Assembly: GCA_027365225.1 (NCBI GenBank)
Contig: DAHXNV010000008.1
Span: forward strand, 1-64,000
Origin: Gammaproteobacteria bacterium
GTDB taxonomy: Bacteria; Pseudomonadota; Gammaproteobacteria; Steroidobacterales; Steroidobacteraceae
Length of the DNA stretch: 64,000 bases
Direction: 5' to 3'
The notes under the pieces were generated by a model. The model saw only the letters and a program-made list of their open reading frames with translations, had not been told where the DNA came from and ran no database searches. The stretch's first letter is position 1; the number at the start of each line of letters is the position of its first letter. The position numbers and the translations under genes were made by a program. Of the stretch, positions 42,293 to 51,678 are shown piece by piece.

Positions 42293-43747
42293 ATGCTGAA
42301 ACTCCGTGATCCGAGTCTGTTGCGCACGCAAGCCTATGTCGGCGGCCTGTGGATCGATGCGGATTCCGGCGCGTCCGCCACGGTGCGCAATCCGGCCACC
42401 GGCGCCACGCTCGGCACCGTACCGCAGCTCGCTCGCGCCGAGACTCGCCGGGCGATCGCGGCTGCGCATGCGGCCTTCCCGGCCTGGGCGGCCAAGACCG
42501 CGTGCGAGCGCGCAGTGCTGCTCGAGCGCTGGTACGCGCTGTTGATGGCGCAGCAGGATGATCTGGCGATGCTGATGACCGCCGAGCAGGGCAAGCCGCT
42601 GGCGGAGGCGCGCGCGGAGATCGCCTACGCCGCCTCGTTCATTCAATGGTTCGCCGAGGAGGCCAAGCGTCTCTACGGCGAGATCATTCCGGGGCATCAG
42701 AGCGACAAGCGCCTCCTGGTGCTGCGCCAGCCGGTCGGTGTGGTCGGCGCCATCACGCCATGGAACTTTCCGGCCGCGATGATCACCCGCAAGGCGGGAC
42801 CGGCGCTCGCCGCCGGGTGCACGTTCGTGTGCAAGCCGGCGATCCAGACGCCGCTCTGCGCGCTCGCGCTGGCCGCGCTCGCCGAGCGCGCGGGCATCCC
42901 ACCCGGGGTATTCAACATCGTCACCGGCAGCGATGCGGCTGCGATCGGCGCGGAACTCACCGGCCATCCGCTGGTGCGCAAACTCACCTTCACCGGCTCG
43001 ACCGCGGTGGGCAAGATCTTGATGGCGCAATGCGCCGGCACGGTGAAGAAGATCTCGCTCGAGCTCGGCGGGAATGCGCCATTCATCGTGTTCGACGATG
43101 CCGATCTCGACGCCGCGGTTGCCGGTGCGATCGACAGCAAGTATCGCAACTCCGGCCAGACCTGCGTGTGCGCCAACCGTCTGCTGGTGCAAGGCGGCGT
43201 GTATGATGCCTTCGCGCACAAGCTCCGGGATGCGGTCGCCACGCTGCGGGTCGGCGATGGACTGTCGGGGCCCACCGATCAGGGACCGCTGATCGATGCG
43301 CGCGCCCTCGCCAAGGTGGAGCGCCACCTCGCCGATGCCGTGCAGAAAGGGGCGCGCATCCTGCTTGGCGGCCATCGCCATGCGCTCGGCGGTACGTTCT
43401 TCGAGCCGACCGTGGTCGCCGGCGCAACCGCCGAGATGCTGCTCGCCCGCGAAGAGACCTTCGGGCCGGTCGCGCCGCTGTTCCGCTTCGACACCGAGGC
43501 CGAGGCGATCCACATGGCCAACGATACCGAGTTCGGGCTGGCCGCCTACTTCTATACGCGCGATCTGGCGCGCAGCTGGCGCGTGGCCGAGGCACTCGAG
43601 TACGGCATCGTGGGCGTGAACACCGGACTGATCTCGACCGCGGCCGCACCCTTCGGCGGCGTCAAGGAGTCGGGCATCGGCCGGGAAGGCTCGCGCCACG
43701 GCATCCTGGAGTACACCGAGATGAAGTATCTGTGCGTCGGGGTGTAG
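42293..43747 (+). CDS. gabD: NAD(P)-dependent succinate-semialdehyde dehydrogenase
   Basis: This 484-residue aldehyde dehydrogenase resembles GabD: ITPWNFPAAMITRK, FTGSTAVGK, the catalytic Glu in LELGGNAPFIVFDDADLD, the catalytic Cys in SGQTCVCANR, and the ending PFGGVKESGIGREGS. It oxidises succinate semialdehyde to succinate. It is inserted between engB with its sRNA and polA, which are usually adjacent. With the PatD-like enzyme at 11585 it could complete a putrescine/GABA route, but the genes are far apart. Confidence 0.87.
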   Translation: MLKLRDPSLLRTQAYVGGLWIDADSGASATVRNPATGATLGTVPQLARAETRRAIAAAHAAFPAWAAKTACERAVLLERWYALLMAQQDDLAMLMTAEQGKPLAEARAEIAYAASFIQWFAEEAKRLYGEIIPGHQSDKRLLVLRQPVGVVGAITPWNFPAAMITRKAGPALAAGCTFVCKPAIQTPLCALALAALAERAGIPPGVFNIVTGSDAAAIGAELTGHPLVRKLTFTGSTAVGKILMAQCAGTVKKISLELGGNAPFIVFDDADLDAAVAGAIDSKYRNSGQTCVCANRLLVQGGVYDAFAHKLRDAVATLRVGDGLSGPTDQGPLIDARALAKVERHLADAVQKGARILLGGHRHALGGTFFEPTVVAGATAEMLLAREETFGPVAPLFRFDTEAEAIHMANDTEFGLAAYFYTRDLARSWRVAEALEYGIVGVNTGLISTAAAPFGGVKESGIGREGSRHGILEYTEMKYLCVGV

Positions 43748-43761
43748 CCGGCGCCCCGCGC

Positions 43762-46569
43762 TCAATGCGCCTCGTCCCAGTTCGCCCCGGTGCCGATCTC
43801 GACCCGCAGCGGCACTCGCAGTGCCGCCGCCTCCGTCATGCGCTTGCGGACCGCCTCCGTGACGGCCGCGACATGCTCACGCGCGACCTCGAGCACCAAC
43901 TCGTCGTGCACCTGCATGATCAGATGCGCCTGTTCCTCGTGCCCGGCGCACCAGGCGTCGACCGAGATCATGGCGCGCTTGATGATGTCCGCGGCGCTGC
44001 CCTGCATGGGCGCATTGATGGCGCTGCGCTCGGCGTACTGACGGGTCTGTGAATTGCCGGAGCGGATGTCCGGTAGATAGAGCCGGCGGCCGAACACGGT
44101 CTCGACATAGCCCTGCTCCCGCCCCCGCCGGCGCGTCTCGTCCATGAAGCGCCGCACGTCCGGGTAGCGTTGAAAGTAGCGCTCCACGTAGCTCTGCGCC
44201 GCCGCGCGATCGATGCCGAGCTGGCGTGCCAGGCCGAATGCCGACATGCCGTAGATGAGTCCGAAGTTGATGGTTTTCGCGAGCCGCCGCTGCTCGGGCG
44301 TCACCGCGGACGGCGAGACCGCGAACACCTCGGCCGCGGTCGCCTGATGGACGTCGCGCTCTTCGGCGAAGGCGCGCAGCAGACCCTCATCGCCCGACAG
44401 GTGCGCCATGATGCGCAGCTCGATCTGCGAGTAATCCGCCGCCAGCAGCACCTGCCCGGGCGGCGCGATGAACGCCTGGCGGATGCGCCGCCCCTCGGGC
44501 GTGCGGATCGGAATGTTTTGTAGATTGGGGTCGGTGGACGACAGCCGGCCGGTCTGTGCCACCGCCTGATGATACGAGGTGTGGATGCGCCCGGTGCGCG
44601 GGTTGATCTGCTCGGGGAGTCTCTCGGCATAGGTCGATTTCAGCTTGGCGAGCGCGCGGTAATCGAGCACCGTGCGCGGCAGCGGATAGGCCGCCGAGAG
44701 TTCCTCCAGCACGTCTTCGGCCGTGGACGGCTGCCCGGTCGGGGTCTTGCGCAGCACCGGCAGACCGAGCTTCTCGAACAGCACCTCGCGCAGCTGTTTG
44801 GGCGAATCGATGTTGAACGCCGAGCCCGCCTCCTCGTGCGCTTGCCCGACGAGCTGCGCCATGCGCGCGGTCAGCTCACCGCTTTGGGCGCGCAACCGCT
44901 CGCGGTCGATGAGCACGCCGCGGCGCTCCATGCGCAGCAGCACCGGCACCAGCGGCTGTTCGATGTCCGTGTAGAGGCGCTCCAGGGCCGGGACGCTCGT
45001 GATCTTGGGCCACAGCGTCCGATGCAGCTGCAACGTGATGTCGGCGTCCTCGGCGGCGTACTCGGCGGCTCGGGCGATCGGTACCTGGCTGAAGGGAATG
45101 GCCTTGGCGCCTTTGCCGGCGACCGCCTCGTAGGCAATGGGGTGGACCCCGAGGTACCGGCGCGCGGCCGAGTCCATGTCGTGCCGCGTGGCCACGCTGT
45201 CCCACACGTAGGACTCGAGCATGCTGTCGTAGCGCATCCCCGCGAGGGCGATGCCGTGATTGGCCAGTACGTGCGCGTCGTATTTCAGATGATGGCCGAG
45301 CTTGGCGCGCCGCGGGTCCTCGAGCAGGGGCCGCAGAGCCTCGAGCGTCTCGGTGCGATCGAGCTCGACCGGCGCGCCCGGGTAGTCGTGCGCGAGCGGC
45401 ACGTAGGCAGCCTTGCCCGGCTCGACGCTGAACGACAGGCCGACGATCTGCGCCTGCATGTAATCGAGACTGGTGGTCTCGGTGTCGAAGGCGATCAGCT
45501 CGGCCCGTTCCAACTGGGTCAACCAGCGCTGGAGGTCTTCACGTGTCAGGACCGTCGCGTAATCCCGTGCCGCCGGCGCTGCGGCCGGCCGCTCGGGCAT
45601 GGTGCTGGCGTGCTCGGTCGTACGGTCATCCACCGCGGTGCCCGCGGCGGCTGTCGCGGCCGCCCGTTGCGCGGCATCGGCATCGGCACCGGCCCGATCC
45701 GCCGTGGCCGGGTGCTCCTCCTCGAGCTGATGCAGCAGCGCGCGCAGTTCGAGGCGCGAATACAGCGTGCGCAGGCGCGGCACGTCGGGTTCGCCGGGCG
45801 CCAGATCATTCGGACCCATCGGCAGATCGACATCGGTACGAATGGTCGCGAGCTGGCGCGACAGCTCCAGCGTGGCGAGCCCGGCGCGCAGGTTCTCACC
45901 CACCTTGCCGCCGACCTCGCTCGCATGTGCGACGAGGTTGTCGAGCGTGCCGTACTGCGCGAGCAGCTTGGCCGCGGTCTTCGGTCCGACCTGCTGGATT
46001 CCCGGGATGTTGTCCGAGCTGTCGCCTGCGAGCGCCAGATAATCGACGATCTGCTCGGGCATGACATCGAACTTCGACTTGACGCCCGCGCGGTCGAGCC
46101 GCGTATTGTTCATCGTGTTGATCAGCGTGATCGAGCCGTCCACCAGCTGCGCCATGTCCTTGTCGCAGGTGCAGATCACCACCCGGCTCCCGGCGGCGGC
46201 GGCCTGCCGCGCCAGCGTGCCGATCACGTCGTCGGCTTCGACGCCCGCGACGCGCAGCATCGGCAGGCCCCGCGCGGCGATGATCCCGAGCAACGGGGTC
46301 ACCTGAGCGCGCAGCTCCGGCGGCATCGAGGGCCGGTGCGCCTTGTAGGCGGTGAACAGCTCGTCGCGGAAGGTCTTGCCGGGCGCATCGAACACCACCG
46401 CGACGCGTGGTGCCGGGTATTCCCGGAGGAACTTCGCCAGCATGTTGAGCACCCCGAGCACAGCTCCGGTCGGCTCGCCGTGCGAGCTGGTCAGCGGCGG
46501 CAGGGCATGGAATGCGCGATAGAGATACGACGAGCCGTCGAAGAGCACCAGGTCCGGGATGTCGGGCAT
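43762..46569 (-). CDS. polA: DNA polymerase I
   Basis: This 935-residue protein has the 5'-3' nuclease (1-290, with FDAPGKTFRDELF and the acidic cluster EADDVIGTLA), the 3'-5' proofreading exonuclease (about 340-530, with IAFDTETTS giving the DxE metal ligands) and the polymerase (about 540-935, with ADYSQIELRIMAHLS, INFGLIYGMSAFGLA and MQVHDELVLEV). It fills gaps and removes RNA primers. Length and domain order are normal and the exonuclease residues are intact. Confidence 0.95.
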   Translation of the reverse strand: MPDIPDLVLFDGSSYLYRAFHALPPLTSSHGEPTGAVLGVLNMLAKFLREYPAPRVAVVFDAPGKTFRDELFTAYKAHRPSMPPELRAQVTPLLGIIAARGLPMLRVAGVEADDVIGTLARQAAAAGSRVVICTCDKDMAQLVDGSITLINTMNNTRLDRAGVKSKFDVMPEQIVDYLALAGDSSDNIPGIQQVGPKTAAKLLAQYGTLDNLVAHASEVGGKVGENLRAGLATLELSRQLATIRTDVDLPMGPNDLAPGEPDVPRLRTLYSRLELRALLHQLEEEHPATADRAGADADAAQRAAATAAAGTAVDDRTTEHASTMPERPAAAPAARDYATVLTREDLQRWLTQLERAELIAFDTETTSLDYMQAQIVGLSFSVEPGKAAYVPLAHDYPGAPVELDRTETLEALRPLLEDPRRAKLGHHLKYDAHVLANHGIALAGMRYDSMLESYVWDSVATRHDMDSAARRYLGVHPIAYEAVAGKGAKAIPFSQVPIARAAEYAAEDADITLQLHRTLWPKITSVPALERLYTDIEQPLVPVLLRMERRGVLIDRERLRAQSGELTARMAQLVGQAHEEAGSAFNIDSPKQLREVLFEKLGLPVLRKTPTGQPSTAEDVLEELSAAYPLPRTVLDYRALAKLKSTYAERLPEQINPRTGRIHTSYHQAVAQTGRLSSTDPNLQNIPIRTPEGRRIRQAFIAPPGQVLLAADYSQIELRIMAHLSGDEGLLRAFAEERDVHQATAAEVFAVSPSAVTPEQRRLAKTINFGLIYGMSAFGLARQLGIDRAAAQSYVERYFQRYPDVRRFMDETRRRGREQGYVETVFGRRLYLPDIRSGNSQTRQYAERSAINAPMQGSAADIIKRAMISVDAWCAGHEEQAHLIMQVHDELVLEVAREHVAAVTEAVRKRMTEAAALRVPLRVEIGTGANWDEAH

Positions 46570-46601
46570 GCGCCCAGTATAACGAACGCCTGCCGCAGCG
46601 C

Positions 46602-46820
46602 TTACGGTGCCGGCGGGCTCGCGCTCCCCTCGTCGGAGCGTTTCTGGGCGGCCCGCGTCGTGTCGCGCAGCGGGGATTTTGCCGCGCTCGAGGGCGCCGG
46701 ATGCGTGACCACGGCGGCTCTGCGCGCCGGCAGGTAGAGGGGGCCCCTGAACCCACAGGCCGCGCAGCTCAAGAGCAAACAGGCGCCGCCGGCGATGAGA
46801 CGAGTGCTGCGCGCGATCAT
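46602..46820 (-). CDS. lptM: LPS translocon maturation chaperone LptM
   Basis: This 72-residue lipoprotein has a signal ending at the lipobox before Cys22 and then CGFRGPLYLP, the LptM (YifL) signature, followed by a disordered tail. LptM helps LptD form correct disulfides in the LPS export complex. It usually sits next to lysA-dapF; here it lies beside polA. The gene is short but the motif is distinctive. Confidence 0.8.
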   Translation of the reverse strand: MIARSTRLIAGGACLLLSCAACGFRGPLYLPARRAAVVTHPAPSSAAKSPLRDTTRAAQKRSDEGSASPPAP

Positions 46821-46827
46821 GAGTGCC

Positions 46828-47265
46828 TCACGTTACCTCCGCCCGGCGCGGTACGACCGCCATCGTCAGACGCGAGACGCAGATCAGCCGCTCGCGCTCG
46901 TCACGGATCTCTATGCCCCAGACCTGGCTGCCATGGCCGATGTGAAAGGGTCGCGCCGTCGCGGTGACCCTGCCGCAACTCACCGGGCGCAGGTGGTTGG
47001 CGTTGAGCTCCTGGCCGAGGCACATGAAGCGTTCCGGATCGATGCAGAGGTTGGCCGCTACGCTGCCGACGGTCTCGGCCAGAGCGGCCGATACGCCGCC
47101 GTGCAGGACGCCGTAGGGTTGGTGGAGATCGGGCGTAACCTCGAGCGTTGCCTGCAGATAATCCGCCCCAATGTCCGACAGCCGAACGCCCATGCGCTCG
47201 GCGAACCCGCCGCGCGCGACCTGCGCCAGGGATTGGCGCGAAATGTCGCTGAACCAGATGCTCAT
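46828..47265 (-). CDS. Hotdog-fold thioesterase (PaaI/YdiI family)
   Basis: This 145-residue protein has VLHGGVSAALAETVGSVAA (about 52-70) with the conserved His-Gly-Gly and catalytic Glu, then the hotdog strands (GQELNANHLRPVSCGRVTATARP). Related enzymes hydrolyse acyl-CoA such as 1,4-dihydroxynaphthoyl-CoA or phenylacetyl-CoA. The substrate is unknown. It lies seven bases upstream of lptM on the same strand and diverges from maiA. Confidence 0.82.
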   Translation of the reverse strand: MSIWFSDISRQSLAQVARGGFAERMGVRLSDIGADYLQATLEVTPDLHQPYGVLHGGVSAALAETVGSVAANLCIDPERFMCLGQELNANHLRPVSCGRVTATARPFHIGHGSQVWGIEIRDERERLICVSRLTMAVVPRRAEVT

Positions 47266-47391
47266 GCGGCCGGATTCTAGCCCGGAACGCGCGCGGCCCG
47301 CAGGGGGCCTCGAAATCGCGACTTACCGTCGCTGCACGGATAATGGCACTCTTGGCACCATCCTTCGTGCCTCGAAAGAGAGCGTGCGCCC

Positions 47392-48027
47392 GTGAAGCTC
47401 TACACGTATTACCGAAGCTCTGCCGCTTACCGGGTCCGCATCGCGTTGAACCTCAAGGGCATTGCCTATGAGCAGGTGCCCGTGGACCTGCGCGCGGGTG
47501 CGCAGCGCGCGGCCGAGTACCTGGAACACAACCCGCAGGGCCTGGTGCCGAGCCTGCAGGACGGCGGCGTAACGTTCGGTCAGTCGCTCGCCATCATCGA
47601 GTACCTCGAGGAGAGGCACCCCGAGCCGCCGCTGCTGCCCGGCACGGCGCTCGATCGCGCACGCGTGCGCGCACTGGCGCTCGCCGTCGCCTGTGACCTG
47701 CATCCGCTGAACAACCAGCGTGTATTGAACTACCTGCGCGGGCCGCTGGGTCAGGACGAGAGCGCGGTCGAGGCATGGTATCGGCACTGGATCGCCGAAG
47801 GCCTCCGCGCCTTGGAGCAGATGGCGCGGCATACGAGCGACGGCCATCATCTGTATGGCGGGCATGTCACGCTGGCCGACGTCTGTCTCGCCCCGCAGGT
47901 CTTCAATGCCCGGCGCTTCAACTGTGACCTCGCGCCCTACCCGACCCTGTGCAGCGTCGAGGCGTATCTCGCGACGCTTCCGGCCTTCGCCGCCGCCGCG
48001 CCCGCGGCGCAGGCGGATGCGCCCTGA
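47392..48027 (+). CDS. maiA: Maleylacetoacetate isomerase (zeta-class GST)
   Basis: This 211-residue GST-fold protein has the zeta signature SSAAYRVRIALNLKGI (about 9-24, catalytic Ser and glutathione contacts) and VPSLQDGGVTFGQSLAIIEYLEE. It isomerises maleylacetoacetate to fumarylacetoacetate in tyrosine degradation. The start is GTG 47392. It stands alone; no hmgA or fahA is seen here. It is convergent with the dehydrogenase at 48036. Confidence 0.88.
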   Translation: MKLYTYYRSSAAYRVRIALNLKGIAYEQVPVDLRAGAQRAAEYLEHNPQGLVPSLQDGGVTFGQSLAIIEYLEERHPEPPLLPGTALDRARVRALALAVACDLHPLNNQRVLNYLRGPLGQDESAVEAWYRHWIAEGLRALEQMARHTSDGHHLYGGHVTLADVCLAPQVFNARRFNCDLAPYPTLCSVEAYLATLPAFAAAAPAAQADAP

Positions 48028-48035
48028 CGCGCCGC

Positions 48036-48926
48036 TCAGGCGTGCGGATCGCCGTTCCTGGCCGGCTCGAACAGTTCGGTTTTCAGGCGGAAGATCGCCG
48101 AGATGTCCTCGTCACCGTGGCCACGGGCGATGAGTTCGGCGTATTCTTCCAACATGCGCTCGACCATCGGCAGTGAAACGCCGAACCGCGCCGCCATGTC
48201 GCGGCAGATGGTCAGATCCTTGGCGTGCAGTCGGACGCGGAAGCCCGCGGGATAGCTGCCGCGGAGCATGTTGGGCGCGCGATGCACGAAGTACCAGCTC
48301 GAGCCGGCGCCCTTGCTCAGCGTTTCGATGAGCTTCTCGAGCGGCAGGCCCTGCGCGTGCGCGAACGCCATCGCCTCGGCGACCGCCTCGATGATGCCCG
48401 CGCACATGATCTGATTGGTGGCTTTGGCGGCCTGACCGCTGCCGACCGGTCCGAACAGCGTCACGGTGCGGCCCAGGGCTTGCAGCACGGGACGGGCCCG
48501 CTCGAAGGGCTCGGGGTCGCCGCCGCACATGATCGCGAGCGTGCCATCGCGCGCGCCCTCCACGCCGCCGCTCACCGGGCAGTCGAGAAAGCTCACGTCC
48601 CGGGGGCGAAGCAGATCGGCGGCGCGGCGCGCGGTGTCCGCGGCCGTGGTGGAGCAGTCGATCAACAGCGCGCCGGCGGAAAATCCCACGGTGAGCGCGC
48701 CCGCCATTTCCAACACATCGGCATCCGCCGAGACACAAGTCACCACCGCCTCGACGCTCGCGGCCAGCTCGGCCGGTGATGCGCTGGGGGTGACGCCGAG
48801 TTCTTCCGCGAGCCTCTGGGCCTTGTGCGGCGTACGGTTCCAGATCGCGCTCAGCAGGCCCGCCTTGTGCAGATTGCGGGCCATGTGCACACCCATCGCG
48901 CCGAGTCCGACGAATCCCACACGCAT
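48036..48926 (-). CDS. Beta-hydroxyacid dehydrogenase (3-hydroxyisobutyrate / tartronate semialdehyde reductase family)
   Basis: This 296-residue protein has the NAD(P) loop VGFVGLGAMGVHMARNL at the N-terminus, DCPVSGGVEGARDGTLAIMCGG (about 120-142) and the catalytic Lys in GSGQAAKATNQIM (about 170). It reduces or oxidises 3-hydroxyacids. Glyoxylate/succinate semialdehyde and 3-hydroxyisobutyrate are the likely substrate classes; the motifs do not separate them. No linked pathway gene is adjacent. The following 225 bases to 49151 show nothing. Confidence 0.83.
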   Translation of the reverse strand: MRVGFVGLGAMGVHMARNLHKAGLLSAIWNRTPHKAQRLAEELGVTPSASPAELAASVEAVVTCVSADADVLEMAGALTVGFSAGALLIDCSTTAADTARRAADLLRPRDVSFLDCPVSGGVEGARDGTLAIMCGGDPEPFERARPVLQALGRTVTLFGPVGSGQAAKATNQIMCAGIIEAVAEAMAFAHAQGLPLEKLIETLSKGAGSSWYFVHRAPNMLRGSYPAGFRVRLHAKDLTICRDMAARFGVSLPMVERMLEEYAELIARGHGDEDISAIFRLKTELFEPARNGDPHA

Positions 48927-49151
48927 CGCTGTCGCCGCCCCTCCGTCCGTTGCCCGTCATCCTCGGCCGCGACCCATGCAGCGTTGGCGTGTCGATGTGC
49001 GCGCCGCCGAAGGACACCCTGCGGCGGCAACGAACGTCCGCGCGCAACCGCGCGGTGCCGTGCCGCCCGGGACGGCCATCACGACGTGCCGGTCGCGATC
49101 CCCGTCCCCGACCCCGACTATAGGGCTATTGGGACGAGAGCGGAACCATGC

Positions 49152-49631
49152 TCAGGAGCTGGAATTCGATCCCGATCCGCAAAGCCGGTCCATTTCCTCG
49201 CGCGCTTTGATGCGCGCGGCATCGTCCTGCGCGCTGGTCATGTAATGGCGATGGCCGTTCTTGCCGACGGTGTACAGGCGCCGCGCATACAGAAGGTGCT
49301 GGTAGACCGCTTTGGCCTCCTTGCAGCGTTTGGCTCGCAGTCTGGCTTCCACCGTCGCGACGGTGCGCTCGGCCTTCCTGTGCTCGAGCGTGCGGTTCAC
49401 CGCTTGATCTTCAGCCGCGACGCTGTCCTGCGCATGCGTCGCGCTGGCGCTCGAGGCGGCGGGTGTCCCGGTTTGCGCCCTGATGCGTACGGCTCCAGGG
49501 CGCCACTGATCGCTGAAGTGGACCACGCCATGTTTGCCCACCCAGCGATAGACGTTGGCGTGAGCCGCGGACACGGTCCCGGCGAGCAGTAAGGCGGCAA
49601 TCGAGCTGATGCAGATCGCAGTGCGTGACAT
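49152..49631 (-). CDS. DUF4124 domain exported protein
   Basis: This 159-residue protein has a signal peptide (to about residue 25, AAHA) and an immediate DUF4124 segment, NVYRWVGKHGVVHFSD, followed by a variable charged region rich in Arg/Lys (LRAKRCKEAKAVYQHLL). DUF4124 proteins are small periplasmic proteins of unknown function common in gammaproteobacteria. Start 49631 follows AGGAG at six bases. Confidence 0.75.
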   Translation of the reverse strand: MSRTAICISSIAALLLAGTVSAAHANVYRWVGKHGVVHFSDQWRPGAVRIRAQTGTPAASSASATHAQDSVAAEDQAVNRTLEHRKAERTVATVEARLRAKRCKEAKAVYQHLLYARRLYTVGKNGHRHYMTSAQDDAARIKAREEMDRLCGSGSNSSS

Positions 49632-49736
49632 AGGTGGCTCCTGGCGGCGCGGAACGCGAACCGGACCCCGCGGCGCCTTTTTTACTCTGGCACAGCTTGG
49701 ACCGGCAGGCCAAGGCCTGGCTCTCAAAAATGAGAT

Positions 49737-49761
49737 CCCCAGCCGGCAGGGCCGGCCGGGG
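49737..49761 (-). terminator. Intrinsic terminator downstream of amtB
   Basis: An 11-bp stem with one mismatch (CCCC-x-GCCGGC paired with GCCGGC-x-GGGG, 3-base loop) starts 12 bases after the amtB stop on the minus strand. A small TCTCA/TGAGA stem whose loop is a T-run (49722-49735) follows. Confidence 0.6.
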
Positions 49762-49772
49762 ACCCGCACGCG

Positions 49773-51152
49773 CTACATGTCGTAGGCCCGCTCGCCATGT
49801 ATCGTGGTATCCAGACCTTCGCGCTCGTCTTCCTCGGACACGCGCAGTCCGATCGTGTGCTTGACCAGGTAGAAGCCGATGGCCGCCACGACCGCGGTCC
49901 AGATGATCACGACGCCCACGGCCTTGGCCTGAATCAGCAGCTGCGCCCAGATGCCGGGATAAGCCGCGCCGCCCGGGCCCCCGAGCGCCGGGTCGTTGAA
50001 GATGCCCGTCGTCAGGGCACCAAAGACGCCCCCTAGGGCGTGGACGCCAAAGACATCGAGCGCATCATCCACGCGAATCATCCTCTTGAGCCCCGTAACG
50101 CCCCAGAAGCAGATTGGGCCGACCGCCAGCCCGATCACGAAGGCACCCGGTATGCCGACATTGCCGGCCGCGGGCGTGATCGCCACCAGCCCGGCGACCG
50201 CACCCGAAGCAGCCCCCAGCATCGACGGCTTGCCTTTGATCAGCCACTCCGTAGCCATCCAGGTGAGCACCGCGCACGCGGTGGCAAGGTAGGTATTCAT
50301 GAAGGCGAGCGCGGCCGAGCCGTTCGCCTCGAGAGCCGAGCCGGCATTGAAGCCGAACCAGCCGAACCACAAGAGCGAGGCGCCGATCATCGTCATGGTG
50401 ATGCTGTGGGGCGGCATCGGCTCCTTGCCTAAACCGATGCGCTTGCCGAGGAACATGGCGCCCACCAGCCCGGCGACCCCGGAATTGATGTGCACCACGG
50501 TGCCGCCGGCGAAATCCAGGGCGCCCCACTGCCACAAGAGGCCACCGACCGGTTTTGCGCCAGGCGCCGTGTCGAGTCCCGGCCAGTACCACACCATGTG
50601 CGCCACCGGGCAGTAGCAGAACGTGAACCAGAACACCAGGAACAGCAGAATGCCGGAGAACTTCACGCGCTCGACCAACGCGCCCAAGATCAAGCAGCAG
50701 GTAATGGCGGCGAAGGTGCACTGGAACGCAACGTACACCAGCTCGTTGAGCACGACGCCTTTGGTGAAGGTGCCGATCGTGGAAAACGCGCCGGTCGCCG
50801 GATTGAACGTGCCGGCGAGGAACAGGCGGCTCAATCCGCCGATGAACGCGTTACCGGAGGTGAACGCCAGAGAGTAGCCGTAGACACACCACAGGACGGT
50901 GATGAGGGAAAACCCCACGAACACCTGCATCAGCACCGAGAGCATGTTCTTGGTGCGGACCAGGCCGCCGTAGAACAATCCGAGCGCCGGCACCGACATC
51001 AGCAGCACCAGGGCGGTGGAGGTCAACATCCACGCCGTGTCGCCCTTGTTCGGCACGGCCGTGCCCGCGTGGGCCATCGACGGGCTGAGTGCCGCGAGGA
51101 GGAGGGCCGCCTTCGATACGAAGGACCTGGGGGTCTTTGTAGTGCTGTGCAC
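49773..51152 (-). CDS. amtB: Ammonium transporter
   Basis: This 459-residue membrane protein has a signal peptide (to about residue 29, MAHA) and eleven helices. GLFYGGLVRTKN, AHMVWYWPG, DFAGGTVVHINSG with the first pore His, LLWFGWFGFNAGS and FGVHALGGVFGALTTGIF with the second pore His mark the Amt/Rh family. It takes up ammonium. The usual partner glnK (PII) is not adjacent. GTG 51152 follows GGAG at five bases. A sigma-54 promoter and an NtrC-type site lie upstream. Confidence 0.94.
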   Translation of the reverse strand: MHSTTKTPRSFVSKAALLLAALSPSMAHAGTAVPNKGDTAWMLTSTALVLLMSVPALGLFYGGLVRTKNMLSVLMQVFVGFSLITVLWCVYGYSLAFTSGNAFIGGLSRLFLAGTFNPATGAFSTIGTFTKGVVLNELVYVAFQCTFAAITCCLILGALVERVKFSGILLFLVFWFTFCYCPVAHMVWYWPGLDTAPGAKPVGGLLWQWGALDFAGGTVVHINSGVAGLVGAMFLGKRIGLGKEPMPPHSITMTMIGASLLWFGWFGFNAGSALEANGSAALAFMNTYLATACAVLTWMATEWLIKGKPSMLGAASGAVAGLVAITPAAGNVGIPGAFVIGLAVGPICFWGVTGLKRMIRVDDALDVFGVHALGGVFGALTTGIFNDPALGGPGGAAYPGIWAQLLIQAKAVGVVIIWTAVVAAIGFYLVKHTIGLRVSEEDEREGLDTTIHGERAYDM

Positions 51153-51260
51153 GTTGTCTCCCGAGCGGTTCGGTTGAGTCGCGCGTTTTTGACCGATCGC
51201 GCCGCAATTCGGGCTGCACGATCGGCCGGGACGCGCGTAAGCTGATGACGCGGGCGCTGG

Positions 51261-51276
51261 TGCAGAAACCGTGCCA
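51261..51276 (-). promoter_or_regulatory. Sigma-54 promoter of amtB
   Basis: On the minus strand TGGCACG-GTTT-CTGCA matches the RpoN consensus TGGCACG-N4-TTGCA with a single mismatch, about 109 bases upstream of the amtB start codon. Confidence 0.72.
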
Positions 51277-51329
51277 CGGAGATTTTCATTGTTGTTTCAG
51301 GAGCTTGAGCGTTTTGGTGCCGGGTGTGC

Positions 51330-51344
51330 GCACTGTTTCGGTGC
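51330..51344 (-). promoter_or_regulatory. NtrC-type enhancer site upstream of amtB
   Basis: GCACT-N5-GGTGC is the dyad core of NtrC sites. It lies about 54 bases upstream of the -24 element, a normal enhancer distance, supporting nitrogen control of amtB. Confidence 0.55.
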
Positions 51345-51390
51345 CCGGCGCGAGACGCTCCGCCCCAATACAGGGCATGCGAGGTGAGTG

Positions 51391-51645
51391 ATGACGGATT
51401 TGTTCGGTATCGATGCGATCGCCAGCCGGCTCGCCGAGAGCGTCCCGCCGGCCGTGCGTGCGGTGCAAAAGGATCTGGAGACCAATTTCCGGGCCGTGTT
51501 GCGCGCCAGCCTGAGCAAGCTCGACCTGGTGACCCGCGAGGAATTCGATACACAGACCCGTGTGCTGCAGCGCACGCGGGAGCGCCTTGCCGAGCTCGAG
51601 GCTCGGCTGGCGCTGCTCGAGGGTGCCCCGGCGGCCGGCAAGTGA
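51391..51645 (+). CDS. ubiK: Ubiquinone biosynthesis accessory factor UbiK (YqiC)
   Basis: This 84-residue coiled-coil protein has IASRLAESVPPAVRAVQKDLETNFRAVL (read in two parts), then LDLVTREEFDTQTRVLQRTRERLAELEARL as a long heptad coil. UbiK forms a complex with UbiJ, which binds ubiquinone intermediates. ATG 51391 is chosen behind GAGGTGA. ubiJ is encoded 6 kb downstream in the ubiEJB cluster. Confidence 0.85.
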   Translation: MTDLFGIDAIASRLAESVPPAVRAVQKDLETNFRAVLRASLSKLDLVTREEFDTQTRVLQRTRERLAELEARLALLEGAPAAGK

Positions 51646-51678
51646 TGCCGGTTGCGCTGACCGCCGCTGGCGTGTGCG

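Noticed and set aside
44569-46737. A 722-codon open frame on the plus strand
   Set aside because: It is antisense to polA, whose nuclease and polymerase motifs are intact; the composition is typical of a shadow frame.
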